Of a stretch of DNA of 64,000 bases, positions 50,917-61,332 are shown in pieces. The stretch's first letter is position 1. Every line of letters begins with the position of its first letter. The notes beneath the pieces are model-generated. The model worked only from the letters and a program-made list of their open reading frames with translations, was not told the DNA's origin and did not search any database. The position numbers were made by a program, and so were the translations under genes. The stretch comes from Citrobacter freundii ATCC 8090 = MTCC 1658 = NBRC 12681 (GTDB lineage: Bacteria; Pseudomonadota; Gammaproteobacteria; Enterobacterales; Enterobacteriaceae): positions 2,604,001 to 2,668,000 of the forward strand of contig NZ_CP049015.1 in assembly GCF_011064845.1 (NCBI RefSeq). Direction: 5' to 3'.

Positions 50917-51791
50917 ACTTTCCTCTCTTTGATCTCGGGCTGCTCCCAAAGTTGCCAGACGCCTTCTACGCCTGCGGGCAACCAAAGTTTACGACCCAAC
51001 TCAATCCATGGGCAGGGTAGATGAAAATCAGACCCTTGCGATGCCCACAATTGATGCTGACGCGCAAGCGTCGCCAGATGGGTGCGTTCATTGGGAGACT
51101 GCTGACACTGCGCTACTTCCATCGCGTCGCCGCGATGTTCAGCAAAATGTGCAACCAGTCTTTTCAGCCACTTAGCGCTAAGATCGTACCGCCCTGGATG
51201 AGCCAGAACAGCCTTACCGCCAGAATGATGAATGACATCAATAGCTTGTTCTATTGTACACCACTGTGGCGGAACGTAACCGGTTTTCCCACGGGCAAGA
51301 TATTTTTTAAAGACATCCGCCATGGTTGTAGCTTTGCCACACTCCACCAGGAAACGCGCAAAATGGCCTCGCGTAACCGCCCCGCCATCAGCCAGGCGCA
51401 ACGCCCCTTCCCACGCGCCGGGGATATGCGCTTTGTCGAGTCGTTCGGCAATCAGGCGCGCACGCTGCTGACGACGTTCCGTTTGTTGCGCCAGAAACTC
51501 GCACATCATGGGATGGGCGATATCAATGTTCAGACCCACTATATGAATCTCATGGTTTTCCCAGACAGTTGATATCTCGACACCAGGGATCAAATTTAAC
51601 GCTAAACCCGAACGTGAAATTTCTTCTCTTGCCGCCGCAATGCCCGCCGTGGTGTCATGATCGGTGATCGCCAGTGTACCGACTCGCATCTCTACCGCAC
51701 GGTGTACTAAGGCTTCTGGGGTTAATCGCCCATCGGAGGCTGTAGTATGACTATGCAGGTCATAAATCACTGCGTAATTCGTGTCGCTCAA
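50913..51791 (-). CDS. rnm: RNase AM, PHP-domain 5'-3' exonuclease (YciV)
   Basis: A 292-aa PHP-domain phosphoesterase. Metal-binding motifs DLHSHTTASDG, TDHDT, HPGRYDLS and SDFH are all present. E. coli Rnm trims the 5' ends of rRNAs and also acts on 3',5'-bisphosphonucleotides. It is divergent from the trp operon. Confidence 0.95.
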   Translation of the reverse strand: MSDTNYAVIYDLHSHTTASDGRLTPEALVHRAVEMRVGTLAITDHDTTAGIAAAREEISRSGLALNLIPGVEISTVWENHEIHIVGLNIDIAHPMMCEFLAQQTERRQQRARLIAERLDKAHIPGAWEGALRLADGGAVTRGHFARFLVECGKATTMADVFKKYLARGKTGYVPPQWCTIEQAIDVIHHSGGKAVLAHPGRYDLSAKWLKRLVAHFAEHRGDAMEVAQCQQSPNERTHLATLARQHQLWASQGSDFHLPCPWIELGRKLWLPAGVEGVWQLWEQPEIKERKV

Positions 51792-51864
51792 GGCGGCTCC
51801 CGTTTCAATAAATGTCGTAACACGCCCATCATAGCGGTTTCGGCAAATATACTGAAATCAGGTG

Positions 51865-51900
51865 TTGACTTTACCCCGCCGAACTAGTTAACTAGTACGC
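51865..51900 (+). promoter_or_regulatory. trp promoter and TrpR operator
   Basis: TTGACT (51865-51870), a 17-nt spacer and TTAACT (51888-51893). The -10 is buried in the palindrome CTAGTTAACTAG (51884-51895), the core of the TrpR operator and identical to E. coli. Transcription should start near 51900. Confidence 0.93.
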
Positions 51901-51926
51901 AAGTTCACATGAAGAAGGTATCTGCA

Positions 51927-51971
51927 ATGAAAGCAACATTTTTTCTGCACGGTTGGTGGCGCACTTCCTGA
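51927..51971 (+). CDS. trpL: trp operon leader peptide
   Basis: A 14-aa peptide, MKATFFLHGWWRTS, with the tandem Trp codons at positions 10-11 that sense charged tRNA-Trp. Compared with the E. coli peptide, residues 4, 6 and 8 differ, but the Trp pair and the ending are the same. GAAGAAGG-type site upstream. Confidence 0.95.
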   Translation: MKATFFLHGWWRTS

Positions 51972-52015
51972 TTTCGGGCAGTGTCTTACGTCTGCAATTT
52001 GCAACCAGATACCCG

Positions 52016-52042
52016 GCCCGCCTAATGAGCGGGCTTTTTTTT
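52016..52042 (+). terminator. trp attenuator (3:4 hairpin)
   Basis: GCCCGCCTAATGAGCGGGC followed by eight T. Matches the E. coli attenuator hairpin. The competing 2:3 antiterminator segment lies between it and the trpL stop. Confidence 0.95.
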
Positions 52043-52065
52043 GAACAAAATTAATGAGAATAACG

Positions 52066-53628
52066 ATGCAAACACAAAAACCGATACTCGAACTGCTTGC
52101 CTGCGATGCCGCCTACCGTGAGAATCCGACGTCGCTGTTTCATCAGGTGTGTGGCGCACGTCCGGCAACGCTGCTGCTGGAATCTGCAGATATCGACAGC
52201 AAAGACGATCTGAAGAGCTTGCTGCTCGTCGACAGCGCATTGCGCATTACCGCTCTCGGTGACACTGTCACTATTCAGGCGTTATCCACAAACGGCGCAT
52301 CGCTGCTGCCCTTGCTGGATGCTGCCCTGCCCGCTGGCGTTGAGAATGAAAAACAGCCGAATGGTCGTCATCTGCGATTCCCTGCCGTCAGCCCGCTGTT
52401 GGATGAAGACGCCCGTTTATGTTCTCTTTCCGTATTTGATGCTTTTCGCATACTGCAGGGGCTGGTGAATGTTCCTGTTCAAGAACGTGAAGCGATGTTC
52501 TTCGGCGGTCTGTTTTCCTACGACCTGGTTGCCGGTTTTGAAGATTTACCTCAGCTTGAAGCGGGCAATCGTTGTCCTGACTACTGCTTCTATCTGGCAG
52601 AAACGCTGATGGTTATCGACCACCAGAAAAAAAGCACCCGAATTCAGGCCAGTGTTTTTACCCCCAATTATGCGGAAAAACAGCGTCTTAACGCCCGTCT
52701 GGCGCAGCTGAGCCAGCAGCTTACCGAGCCTGCGCCGCCGTTGCCGGTCACTGAAGTCCCGCAGATGCGCTGCGAGTGCAATCAGAGCGATGAAGAGTTC
52801 GGCGCCGTAGTACGTGGCATGCAAAAAGCGATTCGCGCGGGCGAAATTTTCCAGGTAGTTCCGTCCCGACGTTTCTCGCTGCCCTGCCCGTCACCGCTGG
52901 CAGCCTACTATGTGCTGAAGAAAAGTAACCCCAGCCCATACATGTTTTTCATGCAGGACAACGATTTCACGCTGTTTGGCGCCTCCCCGGAAAGCTCGCT
53001 GAAATACGATGCCACCAGCCGCCAGATTGAGATCTACCCGATTGCCGGCACTCGCCCGCGTGGTCGTCGTGCTGACGGTTCGCTTGACCGCGACCTTGAC
53101 AGCCGAATCGAGCTGGAGATGCGTACCGACCATAAAGAGCTTTCTGAGCACCTGATGCTGGTTGACCTTGCGCGTAACGACCTGGCGCGCATCTGTACGC
53201 CTGGCAGCCGCTATGTTGCTGATCTCACCAAAGTCGATCGTTACTCCTTCGTAATGCACCTGGTTTCGCGTGTGGTCGGCGAGCTGCGTAGCGATCTGGA
53301 TGTGCTGCACGCTTACCGCGCCTGTATGAATATGGGCACGTTAAGCGGAGCGCCAAAAGTTCGCGCTATGCAGCTTATCGCCGAGGCAGAAGGTCGTCGC
53401 CGTGGCAGCTACGGCGGCGCGGTAGGTTACTTCACGGCTCATGGCGATCTGGATACCTGTATTGTCATTCGTTCCGCCCTCGTGGAAGACGGTATTGCCA
53501 CCGTACAAGCCGGTGCCGGAATTGTTCTGGATTCTGTACCGCAGTCTGAAGCCGATGAAACCCGTAATAAAGCGCGCGCGGTTCTGCGTGCTATCGCCAC
53601 CGCGCACCACGCACAGGAGACCTTCTAA
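52066..53628 (+). CDS. trpE: Anthranilate synthase component I
   Basis: A 520-aa enzyme that makes anthranilate from chorismate. The tryptophan feedback site [11 protein letters not shown] with its Ser is present, as is the C-terminal chorismate-binding region ([20 protein letters not shown]). The ATG at 52066 is used, matching the E. coli length, instead of one four codons upstream. The stop overlaps trpD by one base (TAATG). Confidence 0.97.
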   Translation: MQTQKPILELLACDAAYRENPTSLFHQVCGARPATLLLESADIDSKDDLKSLLLVDSALRITALGDTVTIQALSTNGASLLPLLDAALPAGVENEKQPNGRHLRFPAVSPLLDEDARLCSLSVFDAFRILQGLVNVPVQEREAMFFGGLFSYDLVAGFEDLPQLEAGNRCPDYCFYLAETLMVIDHQKKSTRIQASVFTPNYAEKQRLNARLAQLSQQLTEPAPPLPVTEVPQMRCECNQSDEEFGAVVRGMQKAIRAGEIFQVVPSRRFSLPCPSPLAAYYVLKKSNPSPYMFFMQDNDFTLFGASPESSLKYDATSRQIEIYPIAGTRPRGRRADGSLDRDLDSRIELEMRTDHKELSEHLMLVDLARNDLARICTPGSRYVADLTKVDRYSFVMHLVSRVVGELRSDLDVLHAYRACMNMGTLSGAPKVRAMQLIAEAEGRRRGSYGGAVGYFTAHGDLDTCIVIRSALVEDGIATVQAGAGIVLDSVPQSEADETRNKARAVLRAIATAHHAQETF

Positions 53629-55223
53629 TGGCTGACATTCTGCTGCTCGATAATATCGACTCTTTTACCTATAACCTGGCGGATCAGCTGCGTACTAATG
53701 GTCACAACGTGGTGATTTACCGCAACCATATTCCGGCCCAGACGTTGATTGACCGCTTAGCAACGATGAAAAATCCTGTGCTGATGCTCTCTCCAGGCCC
53801 AGGTGCGCCAAGCGAAGCAGGTTGCATGCCGGAGCTGTTAACCCGTCTGCGCGGCAAGCTGCCAATCATCGGCATTTGTCTGGGACATCAGGCCATTGTT
53901 GAGGCCTATGGTGGATATGTGGGCCAGGCTGGAGAAATCCTGCACGGCAAAGCGTCCAGCATTGAACACGACGGTCAGGCAATGTTTGCTGGTCTGGCTA
54001 ATCCGCTGCCGGTGGCACGCTATCATTCGCTGGTTGGCAGCAACGTTCCGGCAGGATTAACCATTAACGCCCACTTTAACGGCATGGTGATGGCGGTGCG
54101 TCACGATACCGATCGCGTCTGCGGCTTCCAGTTCCATCCGGAGTCCATTCTGACCACCCAGGGCGCGCGTCTGTTGGAACAAACGCTGGCCTGGGCGCAA
54201 CAGAAGCTTGAACAAACCAATACGCTGCAACCAATTCTGGAGAAACTGTACCAGGCGCAGACGCTGTCTCAGCAGGAAAGCCACCAGCTGTTCTCCGCCG
54301 TGGTCCGCGGTGAACTGAAGCCGGAACAACTGGCTGCGGCGCTGGTGAGCATGAAAATCCGTGGCGAACACCCGAATGAAATTGCCGGTGCGGCAACCGC
54401 GCTGCTGGAAAACGCCGCTCCGTTCCCGCGTCCTGATTATCTGTTTGCCGATATTGTCGGTACCGGCGGCGACGGCAGCAACAGCATCAATATTTCTACC
54501 GCCAGCGCCTTTGTTGCAGCGGCTTGCGGACTGAAAGTTGCCAAACACGGCAACCGCAGCGTCTCCAGCAAGTCAGGCTCTTCGGATCTGTTAGCGGCAT
54601 TTGGCATCAATCTGGATATGAACGCCGACAAATCCCGTCAGGCGCTTGACGATCTCGGCGTGTGTTTTCTGTTTGCGCCGAAATACCACACCGGTTTTCG
54701 CCATGCCATGCCGGTACGCCAGCAGTTGAAAACCCGCACGCTGTTTAACGTGCTCGGCCCGTTGATTAACCCGGCACATCCGCCGCTGGCGCTGATCGGC
54801 GTTTACAGCCCGGAGCTGGTGCTGCCGATTGCCGAAACGCTGCGTGTGCTCGGATATCAGCGGGCAGCCGTAGTGCACAGTGGTGGCATGGACGAAGTTT
54901 CGCTGCATGCACCGACCATTGTGGCAGAGCTGCACGATGGGGAAATCAAGAGTTATCAACTGACGGCAGAAGACTTTGGCCTGACGCCTTACCACCAGGA
55001 ACAGCTGGCTGGCGGCACACCGGAAGAAAACCGTGACATTCTTAGTCGCTTGTTACAAGGTAAAGGTGAAGCCGCTCATGAAGCCGCTGTTGCCGCGAAT
55101 GTCGCCATGTTAATGCGCTTGCACGGTGAAGAAGATTTAAAAGCCAATGCGCAAACCGTGATTAATGTACTGCGCAGCGGCGCGGCCTATGACCGTGTCA
55201 CTGCACTGGCAGCAAGAGGGTAA
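53628..55223 (+). CDS. trpD: Anthranilate synthase II / phosphoribosyltransferase fusion
   Basis: A 531-aa fused TrpG-TrpD. The first ~195 residues are a glutamine amidotransferase with nucleophile Cys in [11 protein letters not shown] and GFQFHPES; the remainder is anthranilate phosphoribosyltransferase with [13 protein letters not shown] and [13 protein letters not shown]. It is followed directly by trpC. Confidence 0.97.
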   Translation: MADILLLDNIDSFTYNLADQLRTNGHNVVIYRNHIPAQTLIDRLATMKNPVLMLSPGPGAPSEAGCMPELLTRLRGKLPIIGICLGHQAIVEAYGGYVGQAGEILHGKASSIEHDGQAMFAGLANPLPVARYHSLVGSNVPAGLTINAHFNGMVMAVRHDTDRVCGFQFHPESILTTQGARLLEQTLAWAQQKLEQTNTLQPILEKLYQAQTLSQQESHQLFSAVVRGELKPEQLAAALVSMKIRGEHPNEIAGAATALLENAAPFPRPDYLFADIVGTGGDGSNSINISTASAFVAAACGLKVAKHGNRSVSSKSGSSDLLAAFGINLDMNADKSRQALDDLGVCFLFAPKYHTGFRHAMPVRQQLKTRTLFNVLGPLINPAHPPLALIGVYSPELVLPIAETLRVLGYQRAAVVHSGGMDEVSLHAPTIVAELHDGEIKSYQLTAEDFGLTPYHQEQLAGGTPEENRDILSRLLQGKGEAAHEAAVAANVAMLMRLHGEEDLKANAQTVINVLRSGAAYDRVTALAARG

Positions 55224-56585
55224 ATGATGCAAACCGTTTTAGCGAAAATTGTCGCAGACAAGGCGATTTGGGTAGAAGCCCGCAAACAGCAACAACCGCT
55301 GGCCAGCTTTCAAAATGATGTTCAACCCAGCTCTCGTGATTTCTACGATGCGCTGCAAGGTGCGCGCACCGCCTTTATTCTGGAATGTAAAAAAGCATCT
55401 CCGTCAAAAGGCGTGATCCGTGATGACTTCGATCCGGCACAGATTGCGGGCGTTTATAAACATTATGCTTCCGCGATTTCCGTACTGACCGATGAGAAAT
55501 ATTTCCAGGGCAGTTTTGATTTCCTGCCTATCGTCAGCCGCATCGCGCCGCAACCTGTTCTGTGTAAGGACTTTATTATCGATCCTTACCAGATTTACCT
55601 GGCGCGTTTTTACCAGGCGGACGCCTGTTTGTTGATGCTGTCGGTCCTCGATGATGAACAATATCGTCAACTCGCCGCCGTCGCCCACAGCCTGAAAATG
55701 GGCGTACTGACCGAAGTCAGCAACGAAGAAGAGCTGGAGCGTGCTATCGCACTGGGCGCCAAAGTCGTTGGTATCAACAACCGCGATTTACGCGACTTGT
55801 CGATTGATTTGAATCGCACCCGCCAGCTTGCGCCGCGCCTGGGCCACGGTGTGACCGTCATCAGCGAGTCCGGGATCAACACCTATGGTCAGGTGCGCGA
55901 GCTCAGCCACTTCGCCAACGGTTTTCTGATCGGTTCCGCGCTGATGTCGCATGATGATCTGCACGCCGCCGTTCGTCGCGTACTGCTCGGCGAGAATAAA
56001 GTCTGTGGTTTAACCCGGGCTCAGGATGCCAACGCGGCGTATAAATCCGGCGCGATTTATGGCGGACTGATTTTTGTACCCACATCGCCACGCGCGGTTA
56101 GCGTTGAGCAAGCGCGAGAGGTCATGACCGGCGCGCCGCTGCAATACGTCGGGGTGTTTCGCAACACAGATATTATCGACGTACGTGAAACAGCGGCTGC
56201 TTTGGGACTCACTGCCGTGCAACTGCATGGTAGCGAAGATCAGGCCTACGTAGACGCGCTACGCAATGCGCTACCCGCACAGGTACAAATCTGGAAGGCG
56301 CTCAGCGTCAGCGATAAGTTGCCAGCCCGTGATTATCAGCATGTCGATAAATACGTCTTCGACAACGGTCAGGGCGGCAGCGGGCAACGCTTCGACTGGT
56401 CACTTTTAGGCGGACAATCGCTGGATAACGTATTACTGGCTGGCGGACTTGGCGCAGATAACTGCGTTGACGCGGCAAAAACCGGCTGTGCCGGTCTCGA
56501 TTTCAATTCTGGCGTAGAGTCACAGCCGGGCATCAAAGATGCACGTCTTCTGGCTTCGGTCTTTCAGACGCTGCGCGCATATTAA
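55224..56585 (+). CDS. trpC: Indole-3-glycerol phosphate synthase / PRA isomerase fusion
   Basis: A 453-aa fused TrpC-TrpF. The N-terminal IGPS barrel has [10 protein letters not shown] and [10 protein letters not shown]; the C-terminal PRAI barrel has [10 protein letters not shown] and a catalytic Asp region in [12 protein letters not shown]. It catalyses steps 3 and 4 of the pathway. The start follows the trpD stop by zero bases. Confidence 0.97.
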   Translation: MMQTVLAKIVADKAIWVEARKQQQPLASFQNDVQPSSRDFYDALQGARTAFILECKKASPSKGVIRDDFDPAQIAGVYKHYASAISVLTDEKYFQGSFDFLPIVSRIAPQPVLCKDFIIDPYQIYLARFYQADACLLMLSVLDDEQYRQLAAVAHSLKMGVLTEVSNEEELERAIALGAKVVGINNRDLRDLSIDLNRTRQLAPRLGHGVTVISESGINTYGQVRELSHFANGFLIGSALMSHDDLHAAVRRVLLGENKVCGLTRAQDANAAYKSGAIYGGLIFVPTSPRAVSVEQAREVMTGAPLQYVGVFRNTDIIDVRETAAALGLTAVQLHGSEDQAYVDALRNALPAQVQIWKALSVSDKLPARDYQHVDKYVFDNGQGGSGQRFDWSLLGGQSLDNVLLAGGLGADNCVDAAKTGCAGLDFNSGVESQPGIKDARLLASVFQTLRAY

Positions 56586-56595
56586 GGAAAAGGAC

Positions 56596-57789
56596 ATGAC
56601 AACATTACTCAATCCGTATTTTGGTGAATTTGGCGGTATGTATGTGCCACAGATTCTGATGCCTGCCCTGCGCCAGCTGGAAGAAGCTTTTGTCAGCGCG
56701 CAAAAAGATCCTGAATTTCAGGCGCAGTTTACAGACCTGCTGAAAAACTATGCGGGTCGCCCAACCGCACTGACCAAGTGCCAGAACATTACTCAAGGCA
56801 CCAACACGACGCTGTATCTCAAGCGTGAAGATTTACTGCACGGCGGCGCGCACAAAACCAACCAGGTGCTGGGCCAGGCGTTGCTGGCGAAGCGCATGGG
56901 TAAAACGGAAATTATCGCCGAAACAGGCGCGGGGCAGCACGGTGTTGCATCTGCTCTCGCCAGCGCACTGCTGGGGTTGAAATGCCGTATTTACATGGGC
57001 GCGAAAGATGTTGAACGTCAGTCGCCGAACGTTTTCCGTATGCGTTTGATGGGTGCAGAAGTTATCCCCGTTCACAGCGGTTCCGCAACGCTGAAAGATG
57101 CCTGTAACGAAGCGCTGCGCGACTGGTCTGGCAGTTACGATACTGCGCACTATATGCTCGGTACAGCGGCAGGTCCGCACCCCTTCCCGACTATTGTGCG
57201 TGAGTTCCAGCGGATGATCGGTGAAGAAACCAAGGCGCAGATTCTGGAAAAAGAAGGTCGTCTACCGGACGCCGTTATCGCCTGCGTGGGTGGCGGTTCT
57301 AACGCCATCGGTATGTTCGCCGATTTTATTAATGAAACCAGCGTCGGTCTGATTGGCGTAGAGCCAGGCGGTCACGGGATTGAGTCTGGAGAACACGGCG
57401 CGCCGTTGAAACATGGTCGTGTCGGGATTTACTTCGGCATGAAGTCCCCGATGATGCAGACCGAAGAAGGACAGATTGAAGAGTCTTACTCTGTTTCCGC
57501 CGGGCTCGACTTTCCGTCGGTCGGGCCACAGCATGCGTACCTGAACAGCATTGGTCGCGCCGATTATGTTTCAATAACCGATGATGAAGCACTGGAAGCC
57601 TTCAAAACGCTGTGTCTGCACGAGGGGATTATTCCGGCACTGGAGTCCTCCCATGCCCTGGCGCACGCGTTGAAAATGATGCGTGAAAATCCGGAAAAAG
57701 AGCAGCTACTGGTGGTTAATCTCTCCGGTCGCGGCGACAAAGACATTTTCACCGTACACGATATTCTGAAAGCGCGAGGGGAAATCTGA
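56596..57789 (+). CDS. trpB: Tryptophan synthase beta chain
   Basis: A 397-aa PLP enzyme joining indole and serine. The PLP lysine is in [11 protein letters not shown] and the phosphate loop in [12 protein letters not shown]. The ATG at 56596 has AAGGACAC-type site ahead and gives the family length; an open frame from inside trpC is a chance extension. Overlaps trpA by one base. Confidence 0.97.
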   Translation: MTTLLNPYFGEFGGMYVPQILMPALRQLEEAFVSAQKDPEFQAQFTDLLKNYAGRPTALTKCQNITQGTNTTLYLKREDLLHGGAHKTNQVLGQALLAKRMGKTEIIAETGAGQHGVASALASALLGLKCRIYMGAKDVERQSPNVFRMRLMGAEVIPVHSGSATLKDACNEALRDWSGSYDTAHYMLGTAAGPHPFPTIVREFQRMIGEETKAQILEKEGRLPDAVIACVGGGSNAIGMFADFINETSVGLIGVEPGGHGIESGEHGAPLKHGRVGIYFGMKSPMMQTEEGQIEESYSVSAGLDFPSVGPQHAYLNSIGRADYVSITDDEALEAFKTLCLHEGIIPALESSHALAHALKMMRENPEKEQLLVVNLSGRGDKDIFTVHDILKARGEI

Positions 57790-58595
57790 TGGAACGTTAC
57801 GAAAACCTGTTTGCACAGCTGAAGGACCGCAAAGAAGGTGCTTTTGTCCCCTTCGTAACCCTGGGCGATCCGTCTGTTGAGCAGTCACTGAAAATCATTG
57901 ATACGCTGATTGAAGCTGGTGCCGACGCGCTTGAACTCGGCATTCCGTTCTCCGATCCGCTGGCCGATGGCCCAACCATTCAGGAAGCCACTCTGCGTGC
58001 GTTTGCCGCCGGCGTCACACCATCGCAATGCTTTGAAATGCTGGCGCTGATTCGCCAGAAACATCCGACGATTCCCATTGGGTTGCTGATGTATGCCAAC
58101 CTGGTCTTCAGCAAGGGCATTGACGAGTTTTACGCCCAGTGCGAAAAAGTGGGTGTGGATTCTGTGTTGGTAGCCGATGTCCCTGTTGAGGAGTCTGCGC
58201 CATTCAGAACTGCTGCACTGCGTCACAACATCGCACCGATTTTCATCTGCCCGCCGAACGCTGATGAAGAACTGCTACGCCAGATTGCCTCTTACGGTCG
58301 CGGCTACACTTATCTGCTTTCACGTGCAGGTGTGACCGGTGCCGAAAATCGTGCGGCATTACCGCTGCATCATTTGGTTGAAAAGCTGAAACAATATGAT
58401 GCACCGCCTTCTTTACAGGGCTTCGGTATCTCTGCGCCTGAACAGGTAGCCGGAGCTATTGAAGCCGGTGCTGCCGGTGCAATTTCCGGCTCGGCAATTG
58501 TGAAAATCATTGAGAAAAATGTTGCGGCACCGGAACAGATGCTGGCTGAGCTGAAAGCGTTTGTCAGCACGATGAAAGCCGCCACCCACCAGTAA
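57789..58595 (+). CDS. trpA: Tryptophan synthase alpha chain
   Basis: A 268-aa TIM barrel that releases indole from indole-glycerol phosphate. The catalytic Glu and Asp are in [14 protein letters not shown]. It forms the alpha2beta2 complex with TrpB. It is last in the operon and followed by a strong terminator. Confidence 0.97.
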   Translation: MERYENLFAQLKDRKEGAFVPFVTLGDPSVEQSLKIIDTLIEAGADALELGIPFSDPLADGPTIQEATLRAFAAGVTPSQCFEMLALIRQKHPTIPIGLLMYANLVFSKGIDEFYAQCEKVGVDSVLVADVPVEESAPFRTAALRHNIAPIFICPPNADEELLRQIASYGRGYTYLLSRAGVTGAENRAALPLHHLVEKLKQYDAPPSLQGFGISAPEQVAGAIEAGAAGAISGSAIVKIIEKNVAAPEQMLAELKAFVSTMKAATHQ

Positions 58596-58603
58596 GTTAA
58601 ATC

Positions 58604-58628
58604 AACCGCCAGAGACGTCTGGCGGTTT
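58604..58628 (+). terminator. trp operon terminator
   Basis: AACCGCCAGA and TCTGGCGGTT arms with a GACG loop, then TT. It may also work for the convergent cyclase gene, which ends at 58628. Confidence 0.85.
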
Positions 58629-60100
58629 CACCCTTCTTTCGTGTGCTTCATTCTATACATAGCGCTATCCGCATTCTGAATTGCCACATCCAGTTCACCG
58701 TTCACTTCTGCAATTCCCCACGATACTGACAATGGTACGGTATGCCCATCCACCACAAACACATGACTGGTCACCTGCCCGCTAATACGTTGCGCGATTG
58801 CTATGGCGTCAGTTGCCTGCGATCGAAACAGCAGGATCATAAATTCATCCCCGCCGGTACGAATTACAATATCGTGGCTGGTGCGAGTGTTTGACAGCAT
58901 CCTGTTGGCGATAATTTGCAACGCGCGATCGCCTGCCGCGTGGCCCCAGGTATCATTGACGGCCTTAAATTTATTGCAGTCCAGTAGCACCACCGAACAG
59001 TGTGATAAATCCCGACGCTTGATAATGTCGAGTATTCGGCGGTTAAAACAGCCGGTCAGAGTATCGATATAAACCTTGAGGTCGCTTTCGTTTAGCCATG
59101 ACTTTAACGAGAAGCTAATGATGATGAAAAAGAACGGCGCCAGCAGGATAACAATCCCGGCATGTGTATCGCGCGCCATAAAACGGCCTAATGAAAGCGA
59201 ATAGTGCAGCGCATATTTCTCCGAAAAATTGCGCACCAAATAGCTGGATTGCCCCGCACATTTGCCGGATAAGCAGAGGCTCTCTTTGTTGGTCAGATTC
59301 ACCAACTCCACGTTCAATCCGGGAAGGATTTGATTATCAAACGCCTCGGCTAACGCTTCCTGCAGCTCAGGCTTCGAATGATCATAGACCAGATAGGCAA
59401 CGATTTGGTCTGATATCTCTTTACCCGACAGATCGTAGATATAGCTCACTACGCTGTAGGCTTTTTCACCGGTAATTTTATCGGTATAGAAGTTTGTTGA
59501 ACTGAGAGCTTTGTTTTTGACGTTTTTTTGCAACAACCGGGTATAGAAATCGGTGGGTGGATAGAAAAAATGCGTTATATCCATCGCCATTTCAGAGTCA
59601 GAAAAACTGAAATTGCGCGAGTCGGAAGCCATAAACCAATAAAAATAATCTGAATTGCTGGCGATAATGTAACGGTGTGCATCGAAGCTGCCTGGATTTA
59701 GCTCATTAACCATTCCGCGAATGAACTCCGCCGCAGTATACATACACAGCGCATTATGGCTGGGTTGCTGAGCAATAATTGTCCCCGTTGCAGAATGAAC
59801 CCGCTTTGGGTCGGCGTTAATTCCCCATTCATCTTTGTTTCGCGGAACAAACTGCGCCATAACACCACACTGTTCGCCGGTTTTGATGTGGTAATAACGC
59901 TCGCCAATCGCATCGGCAATCAGTTCATTATCGTTAAAAATGTCCAACATGTGAGCTTGCAGGCGGCTAACGCCTTCACTGGCGGCCGCCATACGCTGTT
60001 CATAAATGATAAACAGAAACAACGAGGTAAAAATCAACGTAATGAGCCCGGATACCAGCAGAGCCTGCCTGTTTCTGAGCTTATCCTGCACAATCTTCAC
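58628..60100 (-). CDS. Membrane diguanylate cyclase with periplasmic sensor domain
   Basis: A 490-aa protein. Membrane helices lie at about residues 13-33 and 315-333 with a large periplasmic domain between; the C-terminal GGDEF domain is complete (LDCNKFKAVNDTWGHAAGD, RTGGDEFMILL). The product-inhibition I-site RxxD is absent, with TSHD in its place. The periplasmic domain carries cysteine pairs (EQCGVMAQF; LCLSGKCAGQ) and is not a family I can name. It should make c-di-GMP in response to a periplasmic cue. The start is GTG at 60100. It sits where E. coli has yciGFE. Confidence 0.85.
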   Translation of the reverse strand: MKIVQDKLRNRQALLVSGLITLIFTSLFLFIIYEQRMAAASEGVSRLQAHMLDIFNDNELIADAIGERYYHIKTGEQCGVMAQFVPRNKDEWGINADPKRVHSATGTIIAQQPSHNALCMYTAAEFIRGMVNELNPGSFDAHRYIIASNSDYFYWFMASDSRNFSFSDSEMAMDITHFFYPPTDFYTRLLQKNVKNKALSSTNFYTDKITGEKAYSVVSYIYDLSGKEISDQIVAYLVYDHSKPELQEALAEAFDNQILPGLNVELVNLTNKESLCLSGKCAGQSSYLVRNFSEKYALHYSLSLGRFMARDTHAGIVILLAPFFFIIISFSLKSWLNESDLKVYIDTLTGCFNRRILDIIKRRDLSHCSVVLLDCNKFKAVNDTWGHAAGDRALQIIANRMLSNTRTSHDIVIRTGGDEFMILLFRSQATDAIAIAQRISGQVTSHVFVVDGHTVPLSVSWGIAEVNGELDVAIQNADSAMYRMKHTKEG

Positions 60101-60286
60101 GAGTCCACCCTGATAGTTAACAGTATTGCCAAATCGGTTACCCGTTTATGTTGTTGCATAACAGCGTTGTACGTTGATAGAGAATGTTTGCCACTCCGAA
60201 GCAGGTAAGTTGATGTAGCCCGCAGCAGCGCGCGTAGGTTACAGATTTATACAATAAAAGCACATATTTGTTAACATAAACGCAAA

Positions 60287-60562
60287 CTAATCATCACCTT
60301 CGATAGGATACCCTGCCCGCCGGATGGCCTCGCGGCAGTCGTTTACGCCTGCGGCATAGCCCGCCTCAATCTCACAAACCGGACTTGCGCTGCAATAAGG
60401 TAGTGTAACCGGAGTCGCAATAAGTTTCTCCAGCGCCTCAATTTTATCCATGCAAAGCAATAATTCACGTGCAACACTCACGGCAAACGCTGCCGTTTGA
60501 TCCTCGTAGAACGGTTCCAGAAGTGTGATTTTTTGCTGTAGCAGATGGCGGGTCAACATCAT
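60287..60562 (-). CDS. Small phage-like protein of unknown function
   Basis: A 91-aa protein ending with the segment YAAGVNDCREAIRRAGYPI. That G-x-N-x-C-x-x-AI-x-x-AGY pattern is common in small lambdoid-phage and plasmid proteins of unknown role. The ATG at 60562 has GAGGGG seven nt upstream; a TTG five codons earlier is less likely. No phage genes are adjacent, so it looks like a stray fragment or captured gene. Confidence 0.55.
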   Translation of the reverse strand: MMLTRHLLQQKITLLEPFYEDQTAAFAVSVARELLLCMDKIEALEKLIATPVTLPYCSASPVCEIEAGYAAGVNDCREAIRRAGYPIEGDD

Positions 60563-60801
60563 CAGCAATCCCCTCAAAGTTGGTTTGCTTAAAGAGTAGC
60601 ACTACATCAAAGGGGAGAAAGGCAGGATGTTTTCCCCAGAATTTTTTAAATGAAGAACGAGGGGAATTTTTCCTGGCTGCTAACCACGGGCAGGTATGCC
60701 CGGAATCTATACAGTTCAGTCGTTTTGGTTGTGCAACCATTAATGAAGTTGACTTCAAAAAGTCCCTTGCGAGACACTGAAGGAAAGCATGCCAAATATG
60801 G

Positions 60802-61260
60802 GTGAACTTGTTGAGACATCTGTTGATTAAATTAGTTATGTTAAGCGTTGGATTTTTAAGCGCTGGGGACATACTGGCAAATACTCCGGAACAGGTAATC
60901 ACCGCTTTCCAGAGGGATTATAAATATTGGAATGACCAGTCATTTCAGAGAAATCAGAACTACGGAAAGCAAGAAGTTATGCTCCTGGCCCAGAAGGGTT
61001 GGAATGAGCTTTTGAATAAATATACAAAACCTGGTTTTCAGGGCGAGCCTATAGCTTTTGGTTCTGAGTCTAGTCATGATCCTGAGCAAGAGAACATCAT
61101 ATCGGTTCATATTTCTGAAAAAGTAGCGACCGTGACGACCAGATTATCGAGGCAGTATTATTCACCTGTTTATGAATATCAATTGTCCAAAGAGAATGAT
61201 ACCTGGTACCTATCTCAGATATTTTTAGTTGATGATGATGGAAAATATCCGAGTTTGTAA
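60802..61260 (+). CDS. NTF2-fold immunity-type exported protein
   Basis: A 152-aa protein with an N-terminal signal-like segment (IKLVMLSVGFLSAGDILA) and a mature part resembling NTF2-fold immunity proteins, including the ending WYLSQIFLVDDDGKYPSL. Such proteins protect against polymorphic or Rhs toxins, here from the periplasm. No toxin gene is adjacent, so it is an orphan. The GTG start is uncertain and an ATG at 60838 is possible. It is more AT-rich than the backbone. Confidence 0.55.
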   Translation: MNLLRHLLIKLVMLSVGFLSAGDILANTPEQVITAFQRDYKYWNDQSFQRNQNYGKQEVMLLAQKGWNELLNKYTKPGFQGEPIAFGSESSHDPEQENIISVHISEKVATVTTRLSRQYYSPVYEYQLSKENDTWYLSQIFLVDDDGKYPSL

Positions 61261-61296
61261 TAAATAGTGCACTCATTACAACTTTATGAGTTAAAA

Positions 61297-61319
61297 AAAT
61301 CTGCCATAATGACAGATTT
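61297..61319. terminator. Hairpin between the immunity-type gene and yeeN
   Basis: AAATCTG and CAGATTT arms with preceding A-run and following T-rich sequence, between convergent genes; a weak bidirectional terminator. Confidence 0.6.
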
Positions 61320-61332
61320 CTTTAATCTATCA

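Noticed and set aside
60465..60902. 145-codon minus-strand frame overlapping the immunity-type gene
   Set aside because: It overlaps two better-supported genes on both sides and its translation has no domain-like features.
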